Shown: piece by piece, positions 37,739-45,529 of the stretch
Numbering within the stretch: position 1 is the first letter of the stretch
How the letters are laid out: each line of letters begins with the position of its first letter
DNA from: Nocardia abscessus
GTDB taxonomy: Bacteria > Actinomycetota > Actinomycetes > Mycobacteriales > Mycobacteriaceae
NCBI RefSeq assembly: GCF_015477775.1
Contig: NZ_JADLQO010000002.1
Coordinates: forward strand, 620,001-684,000
Direction: 5' to 3'
Length of the DNA stretch: 64,000 nt
Position numbers and translations under genes: made by a program
The notes under the pieces: model-generated
Told to the model about the DNA's origin: nothing
The model's input: only the letters and a program-made list of their open reading frames with translations
The model's database searches: none

Positions 37739-38241
37739 CGGCAGCCGGGGGCGACGGCGCGGAACACGGAATGAAATCGAATTGTGGCAAACTCTCCGCA
37801 TCTCCAATAAAGGGCCGTCTACCTGGGCAAAATCACAATTCAGCAACATCGGAAACGCGTTAGCAATCAATTCGCAAAAGATGGGCCGTCCGACCTCGCG
37901 TCGCTGCCGACAACCCACGCTTCCGCCCGAGTCGGGCACGGCCCGCGGCTGCATCCAGCGGCGGCGCTTCGCCCGGGGCATTCCCGCCGTCCGCGAAACG
38001 TCCCCGAGCAGGTCCGCGAGTATTCGCAGGCCGATGCAACCGAGTAGTGGGTCCGGTTTCCCCCGCAAGATTGTGCGCCGAGCGTAAACGCCCTCGAAAA
38101 CACCGACCATAACGTGGATCACGGGAGGTAGTCTCTGTTGCTGTGCCCACACTCGGCACAGATCCGCTGCACATAGGCCGCATTCGAGGGCGAACGTCAT
38201 AACGCGTTCCAGCTAGTGCGCAGACCGAAGGGGTTGTACTG
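37739..38241. other. Divergent intergenic region of ANTAR and XRE genes
   Basis: About 500 bp without a supported gene. Bases 37770-37870 are noticeably AT-richer than their surroundings and are the likely ANTAR-gene promoter. Before the XRE gene, AACGCGTT (38204-38211) resembles half of a KstR-type site but misses the full consensus. Open frames here lack motif support. Confidence 0.5.
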
Positions 38242-39114
38242 ATGGCAGGCAAGCGCACCGTCCTGACCGTCCGGTTGCGGCGGCTGGCGGCAATGCTGCA
38301 CGAGATGCGCGAGAACGCCCAGCTCAGCAAGGAAGAGGTCAGCGCGAAGACCGGGATCAACGTCACTACGCTGTACCGGATCGAGACCGCCCAGGCCCGT
38401 CCGCAGCGCCGCACCCTCATGGCGATGCTCGACCTGTACCGCATCGGCGAGGAACAGCGCGAGGACGCTCTGGAACTGCTGTCGGACGCGCTGAAGCCCG
38501 GCATGTCGCGCGCCTACGAGGGCAGCGTGTCGGAGGTGTACGCCGCCTACATCAACTTCGAGTCCGAGGCGCTGTCGGCCCGGCACTACCAAACCTCCAT
38601 CGTCCCAGGGCTTCTGCAGACCTACGAGTACGCGACCGCGGTGATCGACACCTCGATGCCGAAGCTGGAGGCTTCGGTCATGGAGAGCAGGGCGAAGGCC
38701 AGGATGGATCGGGCCGTCAACCTCACCAAGGAGGACCCGCTCGAGCTGTGGGTGGTCATGGACGAGGCCGCGATCCGGCGCACCGTCGGCGGCCCGGCGG
38801 TGATGCGGGGCCAGCTCGACCGGCTGCTGCAGGAAATCAAGCGTAAGAACGTGATCCTGCAGATCCTTCCGTTCGACGCGGGCGCGCACCCCGGCATGGC
38901 GGGCTCCTTCACCCTGCTCGACTTCCCCGACCCGGCCGACCCCGAACTGGTCTACGTGGAGGGCATCGCGGGTGACGAACTGATCGAGGGGCACACCGAA
39001 ATCCGACGTTTCGGGGTCATTTTCGACCAGCTGCGCGCCATGGCGCTGAGCCCGCGCGATTCCGCGGCCATGATCGTGGAGACCGCGCGCCGGATGGACG
39101 GGATGGATCAGTAA
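38242..39114 (+). CDS. XRE-family HTH regulator with DUF5753 sensor domain
   Basis: 290 residues. The N-terminal XRE helix-turn-helix is LSKEEVSAKTGINVTTLYRI near residues 30-50. The rest is DUF5753: YINFESEALSARHYQTSIVPG near 95-115 and the C-terminal AMALSPRDSAAMIVETA. These regulators normally pair with a DUF397 gene, and Streptomyces WhiJ/BldB systems are the model. No DUF397 gene is adjacent here; the only one in the window lies near 48.1 kb. Confidence 0.9.
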   Translation: MAGKRTVLTVRLRRLAAMLHEMRENAQLSKEEVSAKTGINVTTLYRIETAQARPQRRTLMAMLDLYRIGEEQREDALELLSDALKPGMSRAYEGSVSEVYAAYINFESEALSARHYQTSIVPGLLQTYEYATAVIDTSMPKLEASVMESRAKARMDRAVNLTKEDPLELWVVMDEAAIRRTVGGPAVMRGQLDRLLQEIKRKNVILQILPFDAGAHPGMAGSFTLLDFPDPADPELVYVEGIAGDELIEGHTEIRRFGVIFDQLRAMALSPRDSAAMIVETARRMDGMDQ

Positions 39115-39289
39115 CGGCAGACCCCAGGGCAGGCGGTCCGCCACAGCGCCGTCGCCCATCGGGCCGGTGGCACGCAGACGAACTTTCGGCCCTGCCCGGC
39201 GCGTAGAAACCCCAGCGGAAATCGGCCCGGTGAACGACTATTCCGCCGCGGAGTGGGTACCCTCGCCCTTACTGCCGAGGGGAGGACGC

Positions 39290-40666
39290 ATGTCCGAAGT
39301 CACTGCGAATCCGACATCCGAATCCGGGCCCGAGCTCAAACGGGTGATGGGGCCGGGACTGCTCCTGCTGTTCATCGTCGGCGACATCCTCGGCACCGGG
39401 ATCTACGCGCTCACCGGAAAGGTGGCCAACGAGGTCGGCGGGGCGGTGTGGGTGCCGTTCCTCGTCGCGTTCCTGGTCGCGCTCGTCACCGGCTTCAGCT
39501 ACCTCGAATTGGTCACCAAATACCCGCACGCCGCGGGCGCCGCCCTCTACACGCACAAGGCGTTCGGCATCCATTTCCTCACCTTCATGGTCGCGTTCGC
39601 GGTGATGAGCTCCGGCATCACCTCCGCGTCCACGGCCTCGCGGGCGTTCGCGGCCAACTTCGCCGAGGCCTTCGACCTGGATCTGGGCACCGGAACCGCG
39701 GTGACGGTGATCGCGCTGGTGTTCATGGCGGTGGTGGCGGCGGTCAACCTGCGCGGCGTGAGCGAGGGCGTGAAGCTCAACGTGGTGCTCACCTGCGTGG
39801 AGCTGACCGGTCTGCTGATCGTCATCGCCATCGGCTGCTGGGCACTGGGCGTGGGCGACGGCGACTTCTCCCGCATCGTCGAATTCGACACCGGCGAGCG
39901 CAACGCGGTCGGCGGCGTCATCGTGGCCACCACGCTCGCGTTCTACGCGATGGTGGGCTTCGAGGACTCGGTGAACATGGCCGAGGAGTGCAAGGAGCCG
40001 AGCCGGATCTTCCCGAAGGTGCTGCTCGCCGGGCTGCTCATTACCGGGCTCATCTACGTGCTGGTGTCCATCAGCGCGGTGGCGCTCGTGCCCGCCGACC
40101 AACTCGGTCAAGGCGACACGCCGCTGCTGAAGGTGGTCGAGGCGGGCGCGCCGAGCTTCCCGACCCATGTCTTCGCGTACATCACCATGTTCGCCGTCGC
40201 CAATTCGGCGCTGATCAACATGCTGATGGCCAGCCGCCTCATCTACGGCATGGCCCGGCAAGGAGTACTACCCCGGCCGTTCGGCCGCGTGCACGAGTGG
40301 CGCCGGACGCCCTACAACGCCATCATTTTCACCACGCTGCTGGCGCTCGGGCTCATCCTGTTCGTCGGTGAAGTGCCCGAACTCGGCGGCACCACGGCGC
40401 TGCTGCTGCTCGCGGTGTTCACCGTGGTCAACGTCGCCGTGCTGGTGCTGCGCCGAGACCCGGTGCCGCACAAGCACTTCAAGACACCGACGCCGCTGCC
40501 CGTGCTCGGCGCGCTCACCTGCGGCTTTCTCGTCACGCCGTTCACCGACCGCAATCCGGCGCAGTACGCCATCGCCGGCGTACTGCTGGCCATCGGCGTC
40601 GCGCTGTGGGGCGTGAACTACCTGGCCATCCGCTCCATGCGGGCTCAGCCGTTGGACACCGAGTAA
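39290..40666 (+). CDS. APC-family amino acid/polyamine permease
   Basis: 458 residues with about 12 membrane helices. TM1 carries the APC substrate motif VGDILGTGIYALTG near residue 29. TM6 FYAMVGFEDSVNMAEECKEP near 225 is also diagnostic. It should import amino acids or amines by ion symport. ATG 39290 has GGGGAGGA 6-8 bp upstream; the longer ORF from 39167 has no conserved sequence. Not linked to an obvious catabolic operon. Confidence 0.92.
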   Translation: MSEVTANPTSESGPELKRVMGPGLLLLFIVGDILGTGIYALTGKVANEVGGAVWVPFLVAFLVALVTGFSYLELVTKYPHAAGAALYTHKAFGIHFLTFMVAFAVMSSGITSASTASRAFAANFAEAFDLDLGTGTAVTVIALVFMAVVAAVNLRGVSEGVKLNVVLTCVELTGLLIVIAIGCWALGVGDGDFSRIVEFDTGERNAVGGVIVATTLAFYAMVGFEDSVNMAEECKEPSRIFPKVLLAGLLITGLIYVLVSISAVALVPADQLGQGDTPLLKVVEAGAPSFPTHVFAYITMFAVANSALINMLMASRLIYGMARQGVLPRPFGRVHEWRRTPYNAIIFTTLLALGLILFVGEVPELGGTTALLLLAVFTVVNVAVLVLRRDPVPHKHFKTPTPLPVLGALTCGFLVTPFTDRNPAQYAIAGVLLAIGVALWGVNYLAIRSMRAQPLDTE

Positions 40667-40745
40667 CCGAGCGCGGCGCGTGTCCGCCGGTATGTCGGAT
40701 TTCTGCGGATGACTAGTCGCTGCCCGGTAGGTAAGGTGGGCGCCG

Positions 40746-41240
40746 ATGACCAGCATGGAAGCCCGTTTCGGGGATGCCACCCGGACCGTGCCCCTCCCGA
40801 ACCCGTGGAATCTGACCGCCTATCTGGCCGCGGTGGCCGCCCATCGCGGACGCTCGATCAGCCTGCACCCCGTACCCAAGGCGATGCTGGCCGAAACCGG
40901 CTGCGGCGGAGGCGGCTTGTGGGTGGCACGCAAGCACGACGACATCATCGTGTACGACGCCGCGGCGACCGGCCGCAACGCCGATCACGTCATCCTGCAC
41001 GAGATCGGGCACATGCTGCTGGGTCACCACAAAGACCAGGAACGCGGCGATCCGTTGCCGCCCTCGCTGGCCGTCATCCTGCCCTCGATCTCGCCGCAAT
41101 CGATCGAACATGTGCTAGGCCGTGCCGAATTCGGCGCCGACCGCGAGCGGGAAGCCGAGGTCTTCGCCGATATGACCATGGTGTACGCGACCTTGCCGCG
41201 CCGCCGCAGGCGATCGTTCCGGCTGTTCGGGCGAGGCTGA
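40746..41240 (+). CDS. ImmA/IrrE-like metallopeptidase
   Basis: 164 residues with the zinc motif HVILHEIGHMLLGHH near residue 83 (HExxH) and a downstream Glu-rich helix REREAEVFADMTM near 132 giving the third ligand. This is the ImmA/IrrE layout of peptidases that cleave XRE repressors. An XRE regulator lies 1.6 kb upstream on the same strand, with the permease between. TAAGGTGGG precedes the start. A second ATG three codons on is also possible. Confidence 0.8.
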   Translation: MTSMEARFGDATRTVPLPNPWNLTAYLAAVAAHRGRSISLHPVPKAMLAETGCGGGGLWVARKHDDIIVYDAAATGRNADHVILHEIGHMLLGHHKDQERGDPLPPSLAVILPSISPQSIEHVLGRAEFGADREREAEVFADMTMVYATLPRRRRRSFRLFGRG

Positions 41241-41243
41241 CAG

Positions 41244-41672
41244 CTACCAGCGGTCGTAGCGGCCCTCGGGTAGTCGCCTCGCCCCGGCGCGTAAGTCGTC
41301 GACGAGATCCTGGTAACCGTCGGCCAATTCATCGATCCTGACCCACGCGTCGTAGAAGACCGATTCCGGCGCGTGCGCCAGCGCAGCGAACGCCTGAGCG
41401 GCCAGCATGGCCAAGCGATCCACCATGCGGCCCACGGTCTCGGTGTGTTCCGGCGCGGCGGGCGGTGGAATCGGCATGGCCAGAGTGACCCAGCGGTCGA
41501 TGCCGCGCACGAGTTGCGCCCGGCGCCGGTCGAGTTTGTCGCACCGGCTCGCCGGGGTGTGTTCGCGAGTCCGGTGCAGCTGAGCCAGTTCTCCGGCCGC
41601 CTCCAGCATCGGATGATCCAGGTGCGGCAAGCCCCGGAAAGCAGCCAGCAGAAGTTCTTTGCCGGGAATCAC
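41244..41672 (-). CDS. DUF4254 protein, paralogue 2
   Basis: 142 residues. Shared family blocks are IPGKELLLAAF at the start, ELAQLHRTREH, RRAQLVRGIDRWV, HTETVGRMVDRLA and ADGYQDLVDDLRAGARRLP. GTG 41672 is preferred to ATG 41711: GGAGG (complement of 41678-41682) is 5 nt upstream of the GTG and the resulting N-terminus lines up with both other paralogues at equal length. It converges on the metallopeptidase gene with only 3 bp between stops. Confidence 0.78.
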   Translation of the reverse strand: MIPGKELLLAAFRGLPHLDHPMLEAAGELAQLHRTREHTPASRCDKLDRRRAQLVRGIDRWVTLAMPIPPPAAPEHTETVGRMVDRLAMLAAQAFAALAHAPESVFYDAWVRIDELADGYQDLVDDLRAGARRLPEGRYDRW

Positions 41673-41959
41673 CCGGGCCTCCGACGCCTGATCCACTTTC
41701 CGAACCCCCATTCCGACCAGGGTGGACGCGTCTCGGTCACGTCCTCGATGCCTTGCCTCGCCGGTGTCCCGGCACTGCCCGAACATCCACATGATCCAAG
41801 CGTGACCGAGCGCGCAGTCCCCCGTGTCGAATTCGATCACTTCCGCTCACGCGACACGCCCATCGATCGAAATTCCGGCGCACGAGCCGGTGCGACGCAC
41901 ATGGCAAACATCCAGTGACCTTGCGTTTTTCGAAGATAGAGCCGACTTTCCTGCGGCTA

Positions 41960-42412
41960 TTACCAACCGAGCCGACACGCCAGCCACTCCTTGGCGAGTT
42001 GAGCAAACTCCGATTGGTGCCGCCGCAAATGCGGCGAACGCGGCGGCGCCGGCTTCCGGCAGGCCACTGCCCAGTAGCCGGCGAGCGCGCAGACGAAAGC
42101 GTCGATCGCCGCGGGGTCGACGTCGCGGGCTACCGGATGGGTGGCGATGATCGGATCCGGGTCGACACCGGCGGCCGCGATCGATGGGGCGAAGGCGATG
42201 AGGTCTATCCACGCCGCGCCCCGGCATGCCCACGCCCAGTCGACCGCCAGCACCGCACCGTCCGCTCGCCGCACCATGTTGTCCGGACGAAGGTCTGTGT
42301 GCAGCAATGTATTTCCCGCCGCAGCCGCCGTCCACGTCGCTTCCGGCTCGGCCGACTCCGTCGAATACCGAACGGACCAACCGTCCAGGTCCACCGGAGG
42401 CCCCTCGCTCAC
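41960..42412 (-). pseudogene. 5'-truncated aminoglycoside-phosphotransferase-like gene
   Basis: 150 codons encode only the C-lobe of an APH-type kinase: the catalytic loop LLHTDLRPDNMVRR near residue 37 and the metal motif VLAVDWAWACRGAAWIDL. The frame reads upstream through ELVGWRTFVSEG into the 3' end of the SDR gene, but the N-lobe with the nucleotide-binding Lys is absent. The first start is GTG 42412. It most likely lost its 5' half when the SDR gene was joined. Confidence 0.65.
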
Positions 42413-42480
42413 GAACGTGCGCCAGCCGACCAGCTCCGGACGAATGACGTTGCCGATAGGTGCACCGCCCCGATCGACGT

Positions 42481-43245
42481 TCAGGAAATCGTCTCGTGCG
42501 CGGCGAGGTAGTCCTGGCCGCCGATGTATGTGGTGTGGCCCGGATCGGCGGGGGCGGTGGTGGCCAGGGCGACGGCGGTGGCGAACTCGGTGACTGTCGG
42601 CAGAGTGCCCTGATCGCGGCGCGCGGCCACGGCATCAGGGTTTCGGCGTTCCAGCAGCTGGACGATGATCGTGCCGTCGATCATGTCGCCGGAGACGACG
42701 TGCAGGGCGATGCCCCGGCTGGTGAGTTCCGGGATCATGGCGCGCAGGACGTCCTCCCCCGCGCGCTTGCTCGCGGCGATGGGTTCGTAGTCGGCAGGGA
42801 CCGGCTTTCGGCCGTGGAAGTGCGCCTGATGGCTGGTCACGAAGACGATCCGCGAACCGGACGGCATGTGCGGCAGGGCGAGCCGGACGAGCCGCTCCTG
42901 CGCGTCACGATTGAGCGCCATCGCGTAATCGGGCCGGGCATTGCGCTCCAGCCCGCCGGAGGCGTTGAGCACCAGCACATCCACACGGCCGAACTCCGCC
43001 ACGACCTGTGCGATCAGGGCACCGGCCGAGTCCGCGCCAGCGATGTCGGCGCCCGCGGTGGACGCGCTACCGCCCGCCTGCCGGATCGACTCCGCCAGCG
43101 CCTCGGCCCGCTTGGCCTTCTCCCGGTAGTTGATCACAATGTGGTCGCCCCGCGCGGCGAGCACCCGCGCGGTCTCCGCGCCGATGCCGCGGGAGGCGCC
43201 CGTGATCAGAACGATGCGCCGTCCGATCGTGTCGTCCACCGTCAC
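42481..43245 (-). CDS. Short-chain dehydrogenase/reductase, atypical active site
   Basis: 254-residue Rossmann protein with the cofactor motif LITGASRGIGAETA near residue 14 and VLVLNASGG. The Ser strand is VFVTSHQAHFHG. Where SDRs have YxxSK, this protein has IAASK: Lys kept, Tyr replaced by Ile, with another Tyr four residues earlier. It may use a shifted Tyr or be inactive. NADP preference is suggested by Arg residues after the first strand. Divergent from the HxlR regulator, 64 bp apart. Confidence 0.88.
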   Translation of the reverse strand: MTVDDTIGRRIVLITGASRGIGAETARVLAARGDHIVINYREKAKRAEALAESIRQAGGSASTAGADIAGADSAGALIAQVVAEFGRVDVLVLNASGGLERNARPDYAMALNRDAQERLVRLALPHMPSGSRIVFVTSHQAHFHGRKPVPADYEPIAASKRAGEDVLRAMIPELTSRGIALHVVSGDMIDGTIIVQLLERRNPDAVAARRDQGTLPTVTEFATAVALATTAPADPGHTTYIGGQDYLAAHETIS

Positions 43246-43278
43246 CCTCTCGGTCCGCCCGGCGACCCGGGCCAGTGC

Positions 43279-43291
43279 TTCTGATTCAGAA
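43279..43291. promoter_or_regulatory. Operator palindrome in the SDR-HxlR intergenic region
   Basis: TTCTGATTCAGAA is a perfect inverted repeat with a 1-nt centre. A TATGCT -10-like box follows at 43296-43301, 8 nt before the HxlR ATG (43310). The site sits where a regulator would control both divergent genes. Confidence 0.55.
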
Positions 43292-43309
43292 TCACTATGC
43301 TGGTTCTAA

Positions 43310-43660
43310 ATGAGAAGTGCAAACGAAACGAGGCCACCGCGCGGCCGGGACGACCCGGCGAACGCGCCGCTGCTGGCCACGATGGACCTGCTCGGGCAAC
43401 GCTGGATCCTGCGCATCCTGTGGGAACTGGAACCCGAGCGCCTCGGCTTCCTCGAATTGCGCCGGCGCATGGGCAACTGCTCCTCCAGCATGCTGTCGGT
43501 GCGCTTGCAACACCTGCAATCCGCGGGCCTGATCGCGAAGAACCCCGACAAGTCCTATGAACTGACCACCGCGGGCAGCGAACTCGGCACGGCACTCGGA
43601 CCGATCTGGGACTGGTCGCGCCGCTGGCGCGTGACCCCCACCGACTCCAGCGCCGACTGA
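43310..43660 (+). CDS. HxlR-family transcriptional regulator
   Basis: 116-residue winged-helix protein of the HxlR/MarR-like type: LLGQRWILRILWELEPERLGF near residues 28-48, then SSMLSVRLQHLQSAGLI (recognition helix) and a C-terminal dimer helix. No HxlR Cys pair at the N-terminus; one Cys57 lies in the recognition region (MGNCSSSM) and could be redox-sensitive. It likely controls the divergent SDR gene. The close -10 box suggests a leaderless or very short leader mRNA. Confidence 0.9.
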   Translation: MRSANETRPPRGRDDPANAPLLATMDLLGQRWILRILWELEPERLGFLELRRRMGNCSSSMLSVRLQHLQSAGLIAKNPDKSYELTTAGSELGTALGPIWDWSRRWRVTPTDSSAD

Positions 43661-43678
43661 CGACGTGCGGACCGAGGC

Positions 43679-43709
43679 TTGACCTTCGAGTTGGTTGAGG
43701 CTCCATGAT
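43679..43709 (+). promoter_or_regulatory. MerR-type promoter with 19-bp spacer
   Basis: TTGACC (43679-43684) and CATGAT (43704-43709) are separated by 19 bp, the stretched spacing typical of MerR-controlled promoters. The spacer CTTCGAGTTGGTTGAGGCT has CCT...AGG symmetry like MerR/SoxR operators. The predicted start of transcription falls on GTG 43716. Confidence 0.5.
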
Positions 43710-43715
43710 GGCCTG

Positions 43716-44771
43716 GTGGCGAGTTCGGAAACAGGGTTGATCACGATCGGTGTGCTGGCGCGGGCCAGTGGACTGACGGCGAGCGCGCTGCGGTTCTACG
43801 ACGACTGCGGCCTGCTCGTTCCGGCTCGGGTCGACCCGCTGACCGGCTACCGCTACTACACCGAGACGCAGCGGGAGCAGGCGACGCTCATCCGGCAACT
43901 GCGTGCGATCGATCTCCCGCTGGAGGCGATCGCGGAGATTCTCGCCGGTGACGGCGAGCGGGCCCGGCGCTTGCTCGATCGTCACGTGGCGGAATTGACG
44001 CGGCGGGCGCACGAGGCCGCGCGCGTCGCCACGGCGGTCAAACGGTCGCTCGGAACTTGCGTGGCGGTCGATGCCGCGGTTTTGGCCGAGGCGCTCGAGC
44101 AGGTCCGCGCCGCCGCGGCCCGCACCCGCGAGATACCGGTACTGGCGGGCGTTCTGCTGGAAGCGGGCGCGAACGCGGTGACCCTCACCGCGACCGACCG
44201 CTACCGCCTGTCCACCCGCACCGTGGTGGCGAACCGCCGGCACGGCGGCGAGTGGTCCGTGGTGCTCGATCCGAACGGACTCGAGTCGATCATCGAGCGG
44301 CTGCGCGGCATGGCCGAGGTCGTCGCCACGCCGACCGATGACGGATTGATTCTGACCGGCGACGGCGTCGAACACCGGGCGAGTGCCATCGATGAATCCT
44401 TCCCGGATCACCGCGCCCTGCTCGCCGGGCTGGCACCGGTCCGCACCAGGGCGATCGTCGCCCGGCAACCGATGCTGGACGTTCTCGAAAAGACCGACGC
44501 CCCTCTACGATTCGTTATCAAACCGAACGGGATCTCGATAACCACACAGGGCGCAGCGCACCGTCTGCCCGCGACGGTCACCGGCTCCGCCATCACACTG
44601 TCGTTCGAGCCCGCGACACTGCTTCCCGCCGTCCTCACCGCGCTCGGCCCCGAACTCATGCTCGACATCAGCGCCGCCGACCAGCCGGTGGTTCTCCGCT
44701 CCGCCACAGACGGCGACCTCACCACCCTGGCCATGCCCAGACGAGCACTCGACCACAACGCCGCGAAATAG
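43716..44771 (+). CDS. MerR regulator fused to a DNA sliding-clamp-like domain
   Basis: 351 residues. Residues 8-75 are a MerR winged helix (ITIGVLARASGLTASALRFY, then TGYRYYTETQREQATLIRQL), followed by a coiled-coil helix to about 120. The rest resembles DnaN beta-clamp domains 2-3: EIPVLAGVLLEAGANAVTLT, ATDRYRLSTRTV, a hydrophobic DESFPDHRALL linker, and the clamp-like end TTLAMPRRAL. The usual clamp needs three such domains per chain. GTG 43716 coincides with the predicted transcription start. Function of the fusion is not established. Confidence 0.82.
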   Translation: MASSETGLITIGVLARASGLTASALRFYDDCGLLVPARVDPLTGYRYYTETQREQATLIRQLRAIDLPLEAIAEILAGDGERARRLLDRHVAELTRRAHEAARVATAVKRSLGTCVAVDAAVLAEALEQVRAAAARTREIPVLAGVLLEAGANAVTLTATDRYRLSTRTVVANRRHGGEWSVVLDPNGLESIIERLRGMAEVVATPTDDGLILTGDGVEHRASAIDESFPDHRALLAGLAPVRTRAIVARQPMLDVLEKTDAPLRFVIKPNGISITTQGAAHRLPATVTGSAITLSFEPATLLPAVLTALGPELMLDISAADQPVVLRSATDGDLTTLAMPRRALDHNAAK

Positions 44772-44979
44772 TCGCCGGACGCCGACATCTCTGCGCGGCA
44801 CACACTCAGCCGAGGCGCCCGACCACGCACGCCATCCTGCGCTGGGCAACTCCGATCCGACCGCTTACGTGTGATCGCGACTATCCGCCCCGACTCCTCC
44901 CCATATCCGGACCGGCATTCGAGCCAGCCGGGCGGATCACCCACGAACCTCCATCCACGCACCCATGAAGGAGCCCCCG

Positions 44980-45480
44980 ATGAACCCATCCCCCGACCAC
45001 ACCATGGAAACCATCACCAGCGCTGTCGCGCTCGGACACGAGGGCCGTCCGGACGACGCGCGAGATGCCCTGCTCGCCGTCTGGACCTCGCTCGGCCCGC
45101 AGGGCGACCCGATGCACCGCTGCACGCTCGCGCACTACCTGGCCGACTTGTACGACGACCCGGCGGAAGCGCTGACCTGGAACATCCGGGCGCTCGACGC
45201 CGCCGACAGTCTTTCGGACGATCGCGCTCAGAGCTATGACGGTTCGCTGCGCGTGGCCGCGTTCTACCCGTCGTTGCACCTCAACCTCGCCGACGACTAT
45301 CGCAGGCTCAGCTCGTTCAGCGCCGCGCAGCGCGAAATCGAAGCCGCCCGGGCGTGTCTGCACATGCTCGCCGACGACGGCTACGGAGCGACGATCCGGA
45401 CGGCGGTCGCCGAAGTGGAGTCGGCGATCCGCGAACGGCGCACCGAACCGAGGGCTTCGGCGCCGACCGGTGGCCGATAA
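44980..45480 (+). CDS. Small TPR-like hypothetical protein
   Basis: 166 residues, all-helical with TPR-like pairs: GHEGRPDDARDALLAVW, CTLAHYLADLYDDPAEAL, SLHLNLADDYRRLSSF and AQREIEAARACLHML. It is cytosolic, with no signal peptide. ATG 44980 is taken over ATG 44965 because AAGGAG lies between the two starts, 8 bp before the second. Actinobacterial relatives are short tetratricopeptide proteins of unknown role. Confidence 0.7.
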   Translation: MNPSPDHTMETITSAVALGHEGRPDDARDALLAVWTSLGPQGDPMHRCTLAHYLADLYDDPAEALTWNIRALDAADSLSDDRAQSYDGSLRVAAFYPSLHLNLADDYRRLSSFSAAQREIEAARACLHMLADDGYGATIRTAVAEVESAIRERRTEPRASAPTGGR

Positions 45481-45483
45481 CGC

Positions 45484-45520
45484 GTGAGCGGCCCGCACCT
45501 GTCCGGTGCGGGCCGCTCAC
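45484..45520. terminator. Bidirectional hairpin terminator
   Basis: Arms of 16 bp (GTGAGCGGCCCGCACC and its exact complement) around the loop TGTCC. It sits in the 49 bp between two convergent stops. There is no T-tract, as is common in actinobacteria. Confidence 0.8.
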
Positions 45521-45529
45521 GAGTCGGGT

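Noticed and set aside
37782..38087. 101-codon plus-strand frame upstream of the XRE regulator
   Set aside because: Starts in the AT-rich promoter patch, no ribosome binding site, and a frame on the other strand is equally open.
38202..38213. Second KstR-like site before the XRE gene (ATAACGCGTTCC)
   Set aside because: The left fixed T of the consensus is C, and the regulator is not an expected KstR target.
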